6,895 nucleotides of DNA from Candidatus Neomicrothrix sp. UBA7388. GTDB taxonomy: Bacteria > Actinomycetota > Acidimicrobiia > Acidimicrobiales > Poriferisodalaceae. Each line of letters opens with the position of its first letter. Position 1 is the stretch's first letter. A program made the position numbers and the translations under genes. This document shows positions 6,815 through 6,895 of the stretch, in pieces. The notes below the pieces were generated by a model. That model saw only the letters and a program-made list of their open reading frames with translations. It made no database searches and was not told the origin of the DNA. The stretch is taken from the NCBI GenBank assembly GCA_002470695.1, contig DKNM01000011.1, positions 1-6,895 of the forward strand. Reading direction: 5' to 3'.

Positions 6815-6895
6815 AGCACGACTTTAGATCGTCTACGCAAGACGTGGCGCCGACAGCTAGGAGCATTAGGTCAATAATTTCACTTCGCTCAAGAT
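6815..6895 (-). other. Upstream region of the zinc dehydrogenase, possibly including the end of another gene
   Basis: On the minus strand this holds a possible -10 hexamer, TAAAGT, at 6826-6821, six bases before the ATG, with no convincing -35. One minus frame is open from the right edge (6893) to a TGA at 6785-6783, giving about 36 residues and overlapping the dehydrogenase start by 32 bases. A second minus frame stops at TAA 6868-6866. Either could be the tail of an upstream gene, but the stretch is too short to choose. Confidence 0.25.

Noticed and set aside
6783..6893. Minus-strand open frame from the right edge, a possible end of an upstream gene.
   Set aside because: Only about 36 residues without a recognisable domain, and a competing frame stops at 6866; not enough to call a gene.

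Overview
The window is bacterial, compact and almost fully coding, with roughly half G+C by eye. It carries seven catabolic enzyme genes and no RNA genes, mobile elements, CRISPR arrays or long repeats that I can see. Five of the seven genes appear to start with GTG. The lineage cannot be fixed from sequence alone. The long N-terminal arm of the flavin oxidase resembles the mycobacterial LldD2 type, and the aminotransferase N-terminus resembles a type I recall from actinobacteria. An environmental actinobacterium-like heterotroph is therefore a weak guess, and other environmental lineages remain possible.

Layout. Bases 1-2274, minus strand: an FMN-dependent 2-hydroxy-acid oxidase (LldD family), followed with an 11-base overlap by a sulfatase/phosphonate-monoester-hydrolase family gene that runs off the left edge. 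Bases 2291-4830, plus strand: a two-subunit class III extradiol dioxygenase (LigA-like then LigB-like), followed by a class III PLP aminotransferase. The minus and plus blocks are head to head, with only 16 bases between the chosen start codons. Bases 4820-6814, minus strand: a zinc-type medium-chain dehydrogenase, then 69 bases later a D-erythronate dehydrogenase (DenD) type extended SDR. The 3' end of the SDR overlaps the end of the aminotransferase by 11 bases. Bases 6815-6895 hold only upstream sequence or the end of another gene.

How the genes may work together (inference). The left and middle blocks together offer ester cleavage, alpha-hydroxy-acid oxidation, ring cleavage of a catechol-like compound and transamination. 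This fits breakdown of an aromatic or sugar-linked substrate, but the substrate cannot be named. The right block looks like oxidation of polyols or sugar acids, with DenD giving a 2-oxo acid. The usual DenD partners (OtnK, OtnC, OtnI) are not in the window. No regulator or transporter is visible.
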